Assembly (NCBI GenBank): GCA_965224095.1
Contig: OZ245039.1
Location: forward strand, 2,852,001-2,916,000
Source of the DNA: JBPEWY01 sp965224095
GTDB lineage: Bacteria > Bacteroidota > Bacteroidia > Flavobacteriales > Flavobacteriaceae
DNA length: 64,000 nucleotides
Reading direction: 5' to 3'
Notes under the pieces: model-generated
The model's input: the letters and a program-made list of their open reading frames with translations, nothing else
What the model was told of the DNA's origin: nothing
Databases searched by the model: none
Position numbers and translations under genes: made by a program
Shown here: positions 16,888 through 26,311 of the stretch, piece after piece
How positions within the stretch are numbered: position 1 is the first letter of the stretch
How the letters are laid out: every line of letters starts with the position of its first letter

Positions 16888-16993
16888 AATGCTATTAATC
16901 AATTATAAGAATTGCCATAAAGGTAAGGCTTAGAAAATTAGGTTTGGGGGAACCGAAGTCTGTTAGGAATTTATTCCGGCAGACTTTTTTTTA
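16888..16993 (+). ncRNA. candidate small noncoding RNA (about 105 nt)
   Basis: A plus-strand promoter-like sequence and a plus-strand terminator bound about 105 bases between asnS and the exporter gene, both of which are on the minus strand. Inside are a small hairpin (16941-16944 with 16951-16954) that displays a TGGGGG loop, and the terminator stem. There is no ORF of note. It could belong to a conserved flavobacterial RNA family such as the Flavo-1 motif, but I cannot confirm the match by eye. Confidence 0.5.
16956..16993 (+). terminator. plus-strand terminator of the candidate small RNA
   Basis: AAGTCTG (16956-16962) pairs with CAGACTT (16980-16986); an inner GGAA/TTCC stem is present, and a T run follows only on the plus strand. 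It overlaps the 3' end of the exporter gene. Confidence 0.7.
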
Positions 16994-19378
16994 TTCCTTT
17001 TCGTTTTCCTCCGTAAGAATATTGAAATGCGGTTTCTTTAATACCTGTTTATTGGCGATACTTCGTTCCAGAGATAGTAATAAGGCTGGAAGTAAAATGA
17101 GATTTGCCAGCATGGCAAACAGCAATGTTGCCGATACCAATGCCCCGAGGGCAACGGTTCCGCCAAAGCTGGAAATAATAAACACCGAAAAGCCAAAAAA
17201 CAAAACAATGGATGTATAAAACATACTAACTCCCGTTTCTCGCAGTGCTGCGTAAACCGATTTCCGGATCTTCCAGTGATTCTCCTGGAGCTCCTGCCGG
17301 TATTTGGCCAGAAAATGAATGGTATCGTCAACCGAAATCCCAAAAGCAATACTAAATACAAGGATAGTTGACGGTTTTAAAGGTACACCGAGATATCCCA
17401 TAAGCCCTCCGGTTATTAAAAGCGGAAGTAAATTGGGAATAAGGGAAATTATTATCATTCGGAATGAGCGGAACATATAGGCCATGAATAAAGAGATAAG
17501 CCCTATGGCCAGAGAAAGCGATAAGAAAAGATTTTTTACCAGGTATTTGGTTCCTTTCATAAAAACAAGCGCCTTTCCGGTCATGCTTACCTGATATCGC
17601 TCGGAAGGAAATATTTTATTTATTTCCTTTCGAAGGTCTGATTCAATTTCCTCCATTCTGTCGGTCCCAACATCTTTTAAAAAGGTAGTTATCCGGGTAA
17701 TCTGACCGGTCGAATCCACAAAATTCTTAAGAAGATCAACATTGCCCGAAGACTTTTTGGCGTACGATAAAATAAAATTATTTTCCTGGCTGGTGGGTAA
17801 TTGAAAATATTTGGGATTCCCGTTGTAATAGGCCTGTTTGGAATATTTAACCAAATTGACAACCGAAAGCGGATGAGACAACTCCGGAGTTTCATTAATA
17901 AAATCTTCCAACTCATTCATTCGTCTTAAAGTGGGTAGTTTCATCACGCCGTTTTTTCGCCTGGTATCAATCATGATTTCGATCGGCATAATCCCCTTGA
18001 ATTCTTTTTCAAAAAAACGAATGTCTTTAACAAAGGCCGAGTTTTTCGGCATGTCTTCAATGAGGCTTCCGGAAATCCGAATCTGATAAAGCCCAATAAT
18101 ACTGGTAACAAGGGCAATTAACGACACTACATAGATAGTAATTCGATGATGACGCACACTGTTTTCCATCCATTTTACGAAACGCCCGATCCATTTTTTA
18201 TTAAGATGTTTAAGGTGTTTATATTTGGGGAGTGCCATAAAACTGTATACAATAGGAATGATAAGAAGCGATAGCATAAAGATCATCAGTATACATATGG
18301 AGGCCACAATTCCGAATTCCTTAAGAAGTTTACTATGTGTTATTATAAAAGTGGCAAAACCGGCTGCCGTGGTAACATTAGTCATTAAAGTGGCATTCCC
18401 GATTTTCGAAATCACGCGTTGTAAGGATTTGGCCTGATTTCCGTGTTTTTTTACCTCTTGTTGATATTTATTAATAAGAAATATACAATTGGGAATCCCG
18501 ATCACAATTATTAGCGGAGGGATTAGTGCGGTTAATACGGTAATCTCATACCGGAGCAATCCAAGTATTCCAAAGGCCCACATAACCCCAATAATTACGA
18601 CGAGCATGGAGATTAAGGTTGCGCGAAGCGAACGAAAAAAGAAAAAGAAAATAAGCGACGTAACCAAAAGGGCTGCTAAAATAAAGGGGCCTATTTCATC
18701 AACAATGGTCTGTGCATTGAGTGTTCGTACATAGGGCATTCCGGAAACGTGAACTTCCAGACCGGTTTCTTCTTCAAAGCGTTCTATGAGGGGTTTAAGG
18801 TCATTAAAAACAAAATCCTTTCTTACCGAAGTATTTACGATTTCCTTATCCAGATATACAGCAGTTCGGATAGTTTCTGAATTTTCGGTATACAATAAAC
18901 CTTTATAAAAGGGAAGAGCGTTAAAGAGTCTGTCTTTTAATTCCAGGATTTCACTATCGGTTTTTTGTGATCCGTCCTGAAAGGAGACGAGTTCAAATTC
19001 CTGGGTATCCGTATTCTTAACAAGCTCTTTGAGATTGTCGGTCGAGACTACAGCATCAACCTCCGGAAAGGCATTGAATTGTTTACTGAGATGATTCCAG
19101 GCTTTGAAATGCTCAGCGGTGAAAAGAGAGGAATCTTTAACCGCAAGTATAATGAGGTTTCCCTCTTCACCAAAAACCTTGAGAAAATCATTGTATTCCT
19201 GATTTATGGGATGATCGTCGGGCAATAAATTGGCTTCCGTATAGGTAAACCTCATGTTTTTCCATTGATACCCGAAAAAAACAGTTATTCCCGCAATAAT
19301 AATGAGAATGAGAATTCGGTTTCTCAATATCAGACGAGCGATACGAGCCCAGAATCCTGTATTAAACCAAGTTACCAT
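16991..19378 (-). CDS. MMPL/RND-superfamily exporter
   Basis: A 795-residue inner-membrane transporter with the two-fold RND layout: span 1 (ILILIIIAGITVFFGY), a large periplasmic loop (about 45-230), five clustered spans (about 232-375), then span 7 (TIYVVSLIALVTSIIGLY), a second periplasmic loop and five more spans (about 620-775). It has the MMPL motif VFSIAFGISVDDTIHFLAKYR. Such transporters export hydrophobic or lipid-like molecules using the proton gradient; the cargo is unknown. No membrane-fusion or outer-membrane partner is adjacent. The DUF5686 gene upstream may be cotranscribed (46 bases apart), although -7-like elements lie between them. Confidence 0.9.
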   Translation of the reverse strand: MVTWFNTGFWARIARLILRNRILILIIIAGITVFFGYQWKNMRFTYTEANLLPDDHPINQEYNDFLKVFGEEGNLIILAVKDSSLFTAEHFKAWNHLSKQFNAFPEVDAVVSTDNLKELVKNTDTQEFELVSFQDGSQKTDSEILELKDRLFNALPFYKGLLYTENSETIRTAVYLDKEIVNTSVRKDFVFNDLKPLIERFEEETGLEVHVSGMPYVRTLNAQTIVDEIGPFILAALLVTSLIFFFFFRSLRATLISMLVVIIGVMWAFGILGLLRYEITVLTALIPPLIIVIGIPNCIFLINKYQQEVKKHGNQAKSLQRVISKIGNATLMTNVTTAAGFATFIITHSKLLKEFGIVASICILMIFMLSLLIIPIVYSFMALPKYKHLKHLNKKWIGRFVKWMENSVRHHRITIYVVSLIALVTSIIGLYQIRISGSLIEDMPKNSAFVKDIRFFEKEFKGIMPIEIMIDTRRKNGVMKLPTLRRMNELEDFINETPELSHPLSVVNLVKYSKQAYYNGNPKYFQLPTSQENNFILSYAKKSSGNVDLLKNFVDSTGQITRITTFLKDVGTDRMEEIESDLRKEINKIFPSERYQVSMTGKALVFMKGTKYLVKNLFLSLSLAIGLISLFMAYMFRSFRMIIISLIPNLLPLLITGGLMGYLGVPLKPSTILVFSIAFGISVDDTIHFLAKYRQELQENHWKIRKSVYAALRETGVSMFYTSIVLFFGFSVFIISSFGGTVALGALVSATLLFAMLANLILLPALLLSLERSIANKQVLKKPHFNILTEENEKE

Positions 19379-19424
19379 ACCAGATTTTTACAGCGGCAAA
19401 GGTAGAAAAACAAAAATAGGATAC

Positions 19425-21950
19425 CTAAAATCCTAAACTAAAATAGAAAGTGAATTTAAACGATATGTTGTCGTCAAAGCGAGGTAAGTGGTAGGCACCG
19501 TGCCGATACATGGCACTGAGCCCAAAACCCTTTAAAAGCTTGTTAAGCTCAAAGCCACTTTCTGAATACCCTTTTTCAAGTGAATTAAATGTAATCCCCT
19601 GGTGTCTTTCCGGATGACTTATTGTACCAAGTGCATATCTTGAAATTAGAATAAGCTCCGGTCTGAATTTCCGGGATATCTTAAACGGATCCAGTTTGTG
19701 TTTTACCTGAAAGGTAACCAATCGGTCTGAAAAAAACTCATTAAAGAACATAGTTTCAAAACTATCTCTCCCCGCGATAGAAAATCTCCGTAAAATGGCA
19801 TCGCCAAAAGGTTGATTTGGAGAAGCGTGATACAGATGTGTTATAGGAATATCGCCTAAGGCCACTCCTGCCGTGATTAAAAAACTCGTTAAGCTTTTAC
19901 CGTGAATGGGACTCATCTGATGTTGTGCGCGTAGATGAAATTTGGTGAATGAAAAATCTCCGTCAAGAACTTTTTGAAAACTCTGTATTGCCTGTAATGA
20001 AAACTGCGGATATCCTTTGTGAGAGACAGATTTTCCATGCCTTGTTAAGAGGTATTCGTTAAAGGGAGTCCACGATATTCCCAATGCCGCCGTGGTAAGG
20101 TGAAACGACGAAAGAACATTAACCCCGTCAGTATATTGATAGTTAAACGTAGGAGCAATACTGCTCGTTTTGAGTTCTATTTTAGCGTGGGTTTTAGCAG
20201 TTATATCATGCTCGAAAAAGGCGCCAAGGGCTTTTGTTTTGTGAAAAAGTGTAATGTTAAAGAGCCTTGGTTCAAACAGAGAAAAAGACCTGCTGTCGGT
20301 AATAAACGGGGCGCTTCCCGTTTCAACGAGATCGTCGGTATAATGCATTCCGACCCATGTAGTTGTACTCTTGTTTAAGCGCGCTTTGGCTCCCAGCCCA
20401 AATTTGAACTGCCCGTCGCGGGTACCGTATACGCCGTAGGCATTAAAACGATACTTTGGAGAAAAGTTAGCATTTGTTATAAAACCTGCCCCCAGACGAA
20501 AGCCTTCATGATTGTTATATTTAATGATGTTTCTCGCGTCGATATCCACATATTTCGTGGGGATGTATCCCTGGAGGAGTTTTCGGGCACTGTTAAATTT
20601 ATTTTCAATATTTTCCTTGGTCACAAGACTGTCCACATAAAAATAAGTTTCTTTACCCCTCCTGGATAAAGAGTCGGTTCGATAGGTGTTCCAGAAAACA
20701 GAATCTCTGCTATGTGCCTGATCGTCTATCTCGACAGCGAGTCCCTTTCCTTTAAAAGAGAGCGGTGCGTTAAGCGAGATTTCGAAGTTGCGTTCTCTGG
20801 CGATCAATCGGATCATATTTGATGCATCCTGTTCATTTGTGCGCATTATGGTGGAGTCTTTTACGGAATTTCCGGACTGTACAGAGATGGCGCCACCAAA
20901 AAAAGAGGCAGGATCATTACTTTCGCCTTTTTTAATCTGTATTTCCCTCGATATGGGAAACCAAAGGTCCTGGTTTTTGAAATACTTAAAATCCTGTGTG
21001 GCTTTAACATCGACAACCGCTTTAAGCTGTGCAATTGCTTTTTGCAATGCATACGACTTCATATCTATGTACAAAACGCCTTCCAAATTAGCGGCTTTTC
21101 CCTTCTTTTTTGGGAAATAGTGTATCATATATGCCGGTGTTGAGTTTATGGTTACCGTGTCCAGAATTCTGTAGTTGTATTTCCTAAGGGCATTTCCCGC
21201 GATGGGATTGGTGTATTTTGTGCCAAAAAGGGTGTAGGTGTTTTTATAAAATGAAAAAGATTGTATTTGAAGCATTAAAAACTCATAAATGGGTTCTTTA
21301 AATCCGGCCATTCTGGTGGCTAAAATGGTTTCTCTTCTTCCTTTTTCCTTAGTGAATGTATAGTCCGATATTTTTTCTGTGAGGTATAAATGCGCCCTAT
21401 TGAGCTGTTTTTTCAGTTCGTAGTTGGACGAATCTATTTCAAGGAGGTCCAGCTTCCCATTTTTCCTACGGTAGATGGAATCTATTTTTCCGTTTATTGA
21501 ATCGGGATTAGCGGTAACAACCATTTTGTTATATGCTTTAAAACGATAGCTGGAAAGTTTTTTTTCGGGATTATTTTTATCCCTGTTCTCAATGGCTTTT
21601 TTTATAATGCCCAATGCCGGGTTTTTACCACCCAGAAGGGTAACCTCTTGTAATTTTTCATAGCTTTCATGCAAGGCAATTGTATAAAAACCGATGTTGG
21701 AAGAGAGCATTGTTAAACGACTTTCGTAGCCCACATAGGAAACCGTAAATGCTGTGATTTTATCGGAAAGTGGAAATTCGAATTTCCCTTCCATATCGGT
21801 AATGGTTCCTTTTTTTGTATTGGTAATAATATTGGCAAAGGGGAGTGGATTCCCTGTTTTTGAGTCTCTGACAATACCGGAGATTAGTTGTTGAGCCGGG
21901 CTTGTGTATGAAACCATAATTAGGATAAGAAAAAGGAAGTGTTTTCTCAT
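19425..21950 (-). CDS. DUF5686 outer-membrane protein with carboxypeptidase-like regulatory domain
   Basis: From the ATG at 21950 the protein has 841 residues: a signal peptide (HFLFLILIMVSYTSPAQ), an N-terminal carboxypeptidase-D regulatory-like beta domain (SGIVRDSKTGNPLPFANI ... about 20-105), then the DUF5686 region and a C-terminal half of amphipathic beta strands ending in FKFTFYFSLGF, as in an outer-membrane barrel. It looks like a TonB-dependent receptor but lacks a plug domain. The family is common in Bacteroidota and its function is unknown. A start 21 bases upstream adds unconserved residues before the signal peptide. Confidence 0.88.
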   Translation of the reverse strand: MRKHFLFLILIMVSYTSPAQQLISGIVRDSKTGNPLPFANIITNTKKGTITDMEGKFEFPLSDKITAFTVSYVGYESRLTMLSSNIGFYTIALHESYEKLQEVTLLGGKNPALGIIKKAIENRDKNNPEKKLSSYRFKAYNKMVVTANPDSINGKIDSIYRRKNGKLDLLEIDSSNYELKKQLNRAHLYLTEKISDYTFTKEKGRRETILATRMAGFKEPIYEFLMLQIQSFSFYKNTYTLFGTKYTNPIAGNALRKYNYRILDTVTINSTPAYMIHYFPKKKGKAANLEGVLYIDMKSYALQKAIAQLKAVVDVKATQDFKYFKNQDLWFPISREIQIKKGESNDPASFFGGAISVQSGNSVKDSTIMRTNEQDASNMIRLIARERNFEISLNAPLSFKGKGLAVEIDDQAHSRDSVFWNTYRTDSLSRRGKETYFYVDSLVTKENIENKFNSARKLLQGYIPTKYVDIDARNIIKYNNHEGFRLGAGFITNANFSPKYRFNAYGVYGTRDGQFKFGLGAKARLNKSTTTWVGMHYTDDLVETGSAPFITDSRSFSLFEPRLFNITLFHKTKALGAFFEHDITAKTHAKIELKTSSIAPTFNYQYTDGVNVLSSFHLTTAALGISWTPFNEYLLTRHGKSVSHKGYPQFSLQAIQSFQKVLDGDFSFTKFHLRAQHQMSPIHGKSLTSFLITAGVALGDIPITHLYHASPNQPFGDAILRRFSIAGRDSFETMFFNEFFSDRLVTFQVKHKLDPFKISRKFRPELILISRYALGTISHPERHQGITFNSLEKGYSESGFELNKLLKGFGLSAMYRHGAYHLPRFDDNISFKFTFYFSLGF

Positions 21951-21988
21951 AAAGGTAGATAACCGGCACATGTGATGGCAATGTTACG

Positions 21989-22027
21989 AAAAATAAAAGC
22001 GACTTGAAATGAGTCGCTTTTATTTTT
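21989..22027 (-). terminator. intrinsic terminator after frr
   Basis: A stem of about 14 bp (21991-22004 with 22012-22025) has a 7-base loop and a T-rich tail on the minus strand. It separates the pyrH-frr operon from the DUF5686 gene. Confidence 0.85.
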
Positions 22028-22048
22028 ACAGTAAGTTTAACATTCCTG

Positions 22049-22603
22049 TTAAACGGTCATGATTTCTTTTTCTTTGATCACCAGGATCTCATCAATTTTT
22101 TCGCTGAATGCATCCGTTAATTCCTGGATGTCCATTTCCGTATTCTTTTGAAGATCTTCTGATATCTCGAGTTTTTTAATTTCTTTATTAGCTTCCTGAC
22201 GGGCGCTTCGAATACTGATTTTGGCCTCTTCGGCTTCACTCTTGGCTTGTTTTACCAAATCCCGTCTGCGCTCCTCGGTTAATGGCGGAACATTAATAAT
22301 TACCATTTCGCCGTTATTCATTGGGTTAAATCCAATATTTGCTATCATAATAGCCCGTTCAATTTCCTGGATCATCGATTTTTCCCAGGGTTGTATCGAA
22401 ATAGTTCGTGCATCCGGAGTGTTTACATTGGCCACCTGGTTAAGAGGTGTTTGCGACCCGTAATAATCTACCATAATACTGGAAACCATAGATGGAGAAG
22501 CTTTTCCGGCACGAATGTTTACCAGTTCTTTTTCGAAATGCTTAATAGCGCCTTCCATGCTTTCTTTGGTAGCATCTATAATAAAATTAATGTCTTCGTT
22601 CAT
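22049..22603 (-). CDS. frr: ribosome recycling factor
   Basis: Splits the post-termination ribosome together with EF-G. The 184-residue length is exactly typical. Family motifs include VNIRAGKASPSMVSSIMVDYYG, PWEKSMIQEIERAI, the MNNGEMVIINVPPLTEERRRDLVK segment (split here as NVPPLTEERRRDLVK) and the C-terminal helix. It lies 49 bases downstream of pyrH, the usual pyrH-frr pairing. Confidence 0.97.
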   Translation of the reverse strand: MNEDINFIIDATKESMEGAIKHFEKELVNIRAGKASPSMVSSIMVDYYGSQTPLNQVANVNTPDARTISIQPWEKSMIQEIERAIMIANIGFNPMNNGEMVIINVPPLTEERRRDLVKQAKSEAEEAKISIRSARQEANKEIKKLEISEDLQKNTEMDIQELTDAFSEKIDEILVIKEKEIMTV

Positions 22604-22652
22604 ATTCGTATTCTTTAGATTGAGCTATTACAAGCTAAAATTATACCAAAAT

Positions 22653-23360
22653 TTACAAATTAACCTTTGTACCAATACTTTCTCCCGAAACCACCTTCAG
22701 GAGATTTCCCCGGGTATTCATATCGAAAACCACAATGGGTAGCTCATTTTCCTGGCTTAGTGTAAAGGCAGTGGTATCCATTACTTTTAATCCTTTATTG
22801 AGTACTTCATCAAAGGAAATACGGTCAAATTTAACAGCGTCGCTATTTTTTTCAGGATCGGAAGTGTAAATACCATCAACCCGGGTCCCTTTTAATATTA
22901 CATCGGCCCCCACTTCAATAGCGCGCAGCACAGCTGCCGAATCGGTGGTGAAATACGGATTTCCTGTCCCGCCTCCAAAAATAACCACGCGTCCTTTTTC
23001 GAGGTGGCGCATAGCTCGTCTGCGAATAAAGGGTTCTGCTACTTCGTTAATTTTTATGGCAGATTGCAGGCGTGTTTGAACACCCTCATCTTCCAGAGCG
23101 CTCTGTAGTGCCAGGCCGTTAATTACGGTGGCAAGCATTCCCATATGATCGCCCTGAACACGATCCATTCCGTTACTGGCACCGGCGAGACCCCTAAAAA
23201 TATTGCCCCCTCCAATTACGATAGCAACTTCTACTCCTTTATCCACAACTTCCTTGATTTCCCTTGCGTATTCTGCCAAACGCATTGGATCGATACCGTA
23301 TTGGCGGTCACCCATGAGAGCTTCACCGCTTAGTTTTAATAAAATTCTCTTGTATTGCAT
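22653..23360 (-). CDS. pyrH: uridylate kinase
   Basis: Phosphorylates UMP to UDP with ATP in pyrimidine nucleotide synthesis; hexameric, cytoplasmic. Motifs: RILLKLSGEALMG at the N-terminus, IVIGGGNIFRG, FGGGTGNPYFTTDSAAVLRA and LKGTRVDGIYTSDP. The start at 23360 (MQYKRILLKLSGE) gives 235 residues, the normal length; an upstream ATG at 23384 would add eight unconserved residues. A -7-like element (23416-23423) precedes it. Confidence 0.96.
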   Translation of the reverse strand: MQYKRILLKLSGEALMGDRQYGIDPMRLAEYAREIKEVVDKGVEVAIVIGGGNIFRGLAGASNGMDRVQGDHMGMLATVINGLALQSALEDEGVQTRLQSAIKINEVAEPFIRRRAMRHLEKGRVVIFGGGTGNPYFTTDSAAVLRAIEVGADVILKGTRVDGIYTSDPEKNSDAVKFDRISFDEVLNKGLKVMDTTAFTLSQENELPIVVFDMNTRGNLLKVVSGESIGTKVNL

Positions 23361-23415
23361 TGCCTGGTTTTGATGAGTTTGCAACGAAAATAAGATATTT
23401 TCAATTTTGTTGCAG

Positions 23416-23423
23416 CAAAAATA
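23416..23423 (-). promoter_or_regulatory. predicted -7 element of pyrH-frr
   Basis: The minus strand reads TATTTTTG about 55 bases before the pyrH start and downstream of the tsf terminator. The -33 element is unclear. Confidence 0.4.
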
Positions 23424-23466
23424 GTGAAAATTACCTTTGTCTATGGTTCGGAATACTCTTGAAAAT

Positions 23467-23496
23467 AAAAAACCGCTTCAATCAGAAGCGGTTTTT
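23467..23496 (-). terminator. intrinsic terminator of the rplM-rpsI-rpsB-tsf operon
   Basis: AACCGCTTC (23471-23479) pairs with GAAGCGGTT (23485-23493), a 5-base loop, with A and T runs on either side. Confidence 0.9.
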
Positions 23497-23517
23497 ATAT
23501 GATATATAAACGTAGTT

Positions 23518-24342
23518 TTAGCTCAGTGCTATTCTCTCAAAAGAAACTACTTTAAGATCTGCATTAACCGATTTTACATAATCGCCAACGCTTACTTTCG
23601 AATCTTTGATGAATGCCTGATTAATCAGAGTATTATCTTTAAAGAAACGTTTGAGCTTTCCTTTAGCAATATTTTCAAGCATTGCCTCGGGCTTTCCTTC
23701 TGCTCTTAATTGATCTTTAGCGATCTCGATTTCCTTATCGATTACCGATTGATCAACACCTGCTTCGTCAAGAGCTACAGGGTTCATAGCGGCAGCTTGC
23801 ATGGCAACGTCTTTTGCAGCAACATCGGCACCATCTACTTTTGCAGAAAGGCCTACCATGGTGGCAATTTTATTTCCTGCGTGAATATACGATCCCACAT
23901 AAGGAGCTTCCAACCTTGCAAAAGCACCTATTTCAATTTTCTCACCGATAACTCCGGTTTGTTCCGTAAGCTTTTCGGCTACGCTTAAACCATTGTAATC
24001 GGCTTCCATGAAATCCTCTTTTGAAGCATAGTTCAATGCCAATTCGGCAAGGTCTTTTGCCAGATTTACAAAAGATTCGTTTTTAGCAACAAAATCGGTT
24101 TCGCAATTCAGCGATACAATTACTCCCGCGGTATTACCATCGTTTACTCTGGCAATAACAGCTCCTTCAGAGGAATCTCTATCGGCTCTCTTAGCTGCAA
24201 CTTTTTGACCTTTTTTACGTAAAATCTCAATTGCTTTTTCAAAATCTCCCTCTGCTTCAACAAGCGCATTTTTGCAGTCCATCATACCTGCGCCCGTAGT
24301 TTTTCTTAATTTATTAACTTCTGCTGCGGTAATCTTTACCAT
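23518..24342 (-). CDS. tsf: elongation factor Ts
   Basis: Nucleotide exchange factor for EF-Tu. The 274-residue protein has the N-terminal UBA-like region (VNKLRKTTGAGMMDCKNALVE), the core motif NCETDFVAKNESF, and the C-terminal module with RAEGKPEAMLENIAKGKL. It follows rpsB by 62 bases in the conserved rpsB-tsf order and ends just before a strong terminator. Confidence 0.97.
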   Translation of the reverse strand: MVKITAAEVNKLRKTTGAGMMDCKNALVEAEGDFEKAIEILRKKGQKVAAKRADRDSSEGAVIARVNDGNTAGVIVSLNCETDFVAKNESFVNLAKDLAELALNYASKEDFMEADYNGLSVAEKLTEQTGVIGEKIEIGAFARLEAPYVGSYIHAGNKIATMVGLSAKVDGADVAAKDVAMQAAAMNPVALDEAGVDQSVIDKEIEIAKDQLRAEGKPEAMLENIAKGKLKRFFKDNTLINQAFIKDSKVSVGDYVKSVNADLKVVSFERIALS

Positions 24343-24404
24343 TTTATTATCTCCTTTTTTAGTTGAACAACCGTATTGCTGTTCTTAAGTGTTATTCAAA
24401 ATTT

Positions 24405-25205
24405 TTATTCTTCTTCCTGAGTCGTCGTAGCTACTTTTTTAGCTGAAACCTTTTTAGCTTTTGCTATTTTTTCCTCCATTTTAGGTTCTTCCTTTTTCTC
24501 AGCTTCCTTACCTGCTTTGCGTTCAGATAAACCTTCGGCTACAGCTGAGGTAACTAATGAAAGAACTTTATCAATAGACTTTGAAGCATCGTCATTTGAA
24601 GGAATTACATAATCCACTTCTCTTGGGTCTGAATTTGTATCTACCATTGCAAAGATTGGAATGTTTAATTTTTGTGCTTCTTTCACTGCAATGTGCTCTC
24701 TCATGGTATCAACAATAAAAAGAGCCCCGGGTAAACGTGTCATATCTGAAATTGATCCAAGGTTTTTTTCCAGTTTGGCACGAAGACGATCTACTTGTAA
24801 TTTTTCTTTCTTGGACAGCGTATCGAAGGTTCCGTCTTTTTTCATGCGGTCTATCGCAGTCATTTTTTTAACGGCTTTTCTAATTGTAACAAAATTAGTA
24901 AGCATACCTCCGGGCCAACGCTCCGTGATATAAGGCATATTCACAGCGCCTGCTTTATCAGCAACGATATCTTTTGCCTGTTTTTTAGTAGCAACAAATA
25001 ATATTTTTCTGCCGGAAGCCGCAATTTTTTTAAGCGCTTCGCCAGCTTCTTCTAATTTAGCTGCTGTTTTATAAAGATTAATAACGTGGATACCGTTTCG
25101 CTCCATGTAGATATAGGGAGCCATATTGGGATTCCATTTTCTTGTGAGGTGACCAAAGTGTACACCTGCATCGAGTAAGTCTTTGACTTCTATGTTGTTT
25201 GCCAT
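24405..25205 (-). CDS. rpsB: 30S ribosomal protein S2
   Basis: Small-subunit protein S2, 266 residues. Diagnostic stretches are LLDAGVHFGHLTRKWNPNM, PYIYMERNGIHVINLYKT and ERWPGGMLTNF, and IPIFAMVDTNSDP. The C-terminal 40 residues form a Lys/Glu/Ala-rich extension common in Bacteroidota. It lies between rpsI (163 bases upstream) and tsf. Confidence 0.97.
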   Translation of the reverse strand: MANNIEVKDLLDAGVHFGHLTRKWNPNMAPYIYMERNGIHVINLYKTAAKLEEAGEALKKIAASGRKILFVATKKQAKDIVADKAGAVNMPYITERWPGGMLTNFVTIRKAVKKMTAIDRMKKDGTFDTLSKKEKLQVDRLRAKLEKNLGSISDMTRLPGALFIVDTMREHIAVKEAQKLNIPIFAMVDTNSDPREVDYVIPSNDDASKSIDKVLSLVTSAVAEGLSERKAGKEAEKKEEPKMEEKIAKAKKVSAKKVATTTQEEE

Positions 25206-25368
25206 TTTGTGTAATAGTTTACGTTCCGTTGATTTAGCAACAATAAAGTGGCCATTTTATATGGGCCTCTACCGTTTGGATGCTAAACTAAATTCCGCTG
25301 TTGACGGACAACGGCAACTTTGTTTTAAAATTTCAATAATAAATGAACGAGGTGCAATAATGCACGAA

Positions 25369-25755
25369 TTAACGTTTAGAGAACTGGAATTTCTTACGCG
25401 CTTTTTTCTGACCGAATTTTTTACGCTCTACCATTCTTGGATCTCTGGTTAATAAACCTTCCGGCTTTAATACGGCTCTGTTTTCAGCATCAACTTCGCA
25501 AAGTGCACGTGAAATAGCTAAACGAATTGCTTCTGCCTGACCGGTAATACCTCCACCAAAAACATTTACTTTTATATCAAAAGCATCAGCATTGTCTGTT
25601 AAATTCAACGGCTGTTTTACTTTGTACTGTAATGTCGCGGTAGGGAAGTAGTTTTCCAGGTCCTTTTTGTTGATCGTGATGTTCCCTTTTCCCTTGGAAA
25701 CATAAATACGTGCAACCGCAGTTTTTCTTCTGCCAATTTTATGAATTACTTCCAT
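25369..25755 (-). CDS. rpsI: 30S ribosomal protein S9
   Basis: Small-subunit protein S9, 128 residues, ending in the basic tail with GLLTRDPRMVERKKFGQKKARKK; the N-terminal IGRRKTAVARIYV and the central GGGITGQAEAIRLAISRAL are diagnostic. Its ATG shares one base with the stop of rplM (TAATG), so S9 is translationally coupled to L13. Confidence 0.97.
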   Translation of the reverse strand: MEVIHKIGRRKTAVARIYVSKGKGNITINKKDLENYFPTATLQYKVKQPLNLTDNADAFDIKVNVFGGGITGQAEAIRLAISRALCEVDAENRAVLKPEGLLTRDPRMVERKKFGQKKARKKFQFSKR

Positions 25756-26210
25756 TACTTAAGATCGTTTAAGTTAATAGCAGTAGGCTTTTGAGCTTCG
25801 TGTGCGTGCTCCGATCCTACATACACTTTTAGGTTACGGAATAGTTGCGATCCAAGCTTGTTCTTTGGCAACATTCCTTTAACAGATTTTTCAACCAAAC
25901 GGGCAGGGTCTTTATCAAAAACCTGTTGTGCCGTTTGCACTCTTTGACCACCCGGATACCCGGTATGACGCACATATTGCTTGTCATTCCATTTATTTCC
26001 GGTTAAGTTGATTTTTTCAGCATTGATAATAATTACATTATCTCCGCAATCAACGTGTGGTGTAAAATTAGGCTTGTACTTGCCTCTTAGCAGCTTGGCT
26101 ACCTTCGAAGACATACGGCCCAGATTTTGTCCTTCAGCATCAACCACTACCCATTGTTTGTCAACAGTAGCCTTGTTTGCCGAAATCGTCTTGTAGCTTA
26201 ATGTATCCAC
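25755..26210 (-). CDS. rplM: 50S ribosomal protein L13
   Basis: Large-subunit protein L13. Motifs include WVVVDAEGQNLGRMSSKVAKLL, FTPHVDCGDNVIIINAEKI and VEKSVKGMLPKNKLG. I place the start at a GTG (26210), which gives 151 residues beginning VDTLSYKT (read as Met), the family's usual length and N-terminus. Upstream in-frame ATGs (26246, 26240) would add 10-12 residues of unconserved sequence. A consensus promoter lies about 70 bases upstream. Confidence 0.93.
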   Translation of the reverse strand: MDTLSYKTISANKATVDKQWVVVDAEGQNLGRMSSKVAKLLRGKYKPNFTPHVDCGDNVIIINAEKINLTGNKWNDKQYVRHTGYPGGQRVQTAQQVFDKDPARLVEKSVKGMLPKNKLGSQLFRNLKVYVGSEHAHEAQKPTAINLNDLK

Positions 26211-26280
26211 ACTAACTGATTTAAATATTAAACATTCCATTCCCATCTCTTTTCCCAATCAGGGGACGAGAAACGGGGTG

Positions 26281-26311
26281 CAAATGTACAACTATAAATT
26301 GTAAATGCAAA
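26281..26311 (-). promoter_or_regulatory. predicted promoter of the ribosomal-protein operon
   Basis: On the minus strand TTTG (26311-26308), a 19-base spacer, then TACATTTG (26288-26281) is a full match to the Bacteroidota consensus. It leaves a leader of about 65 bases before the L13 start. Confidence 0.7.
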
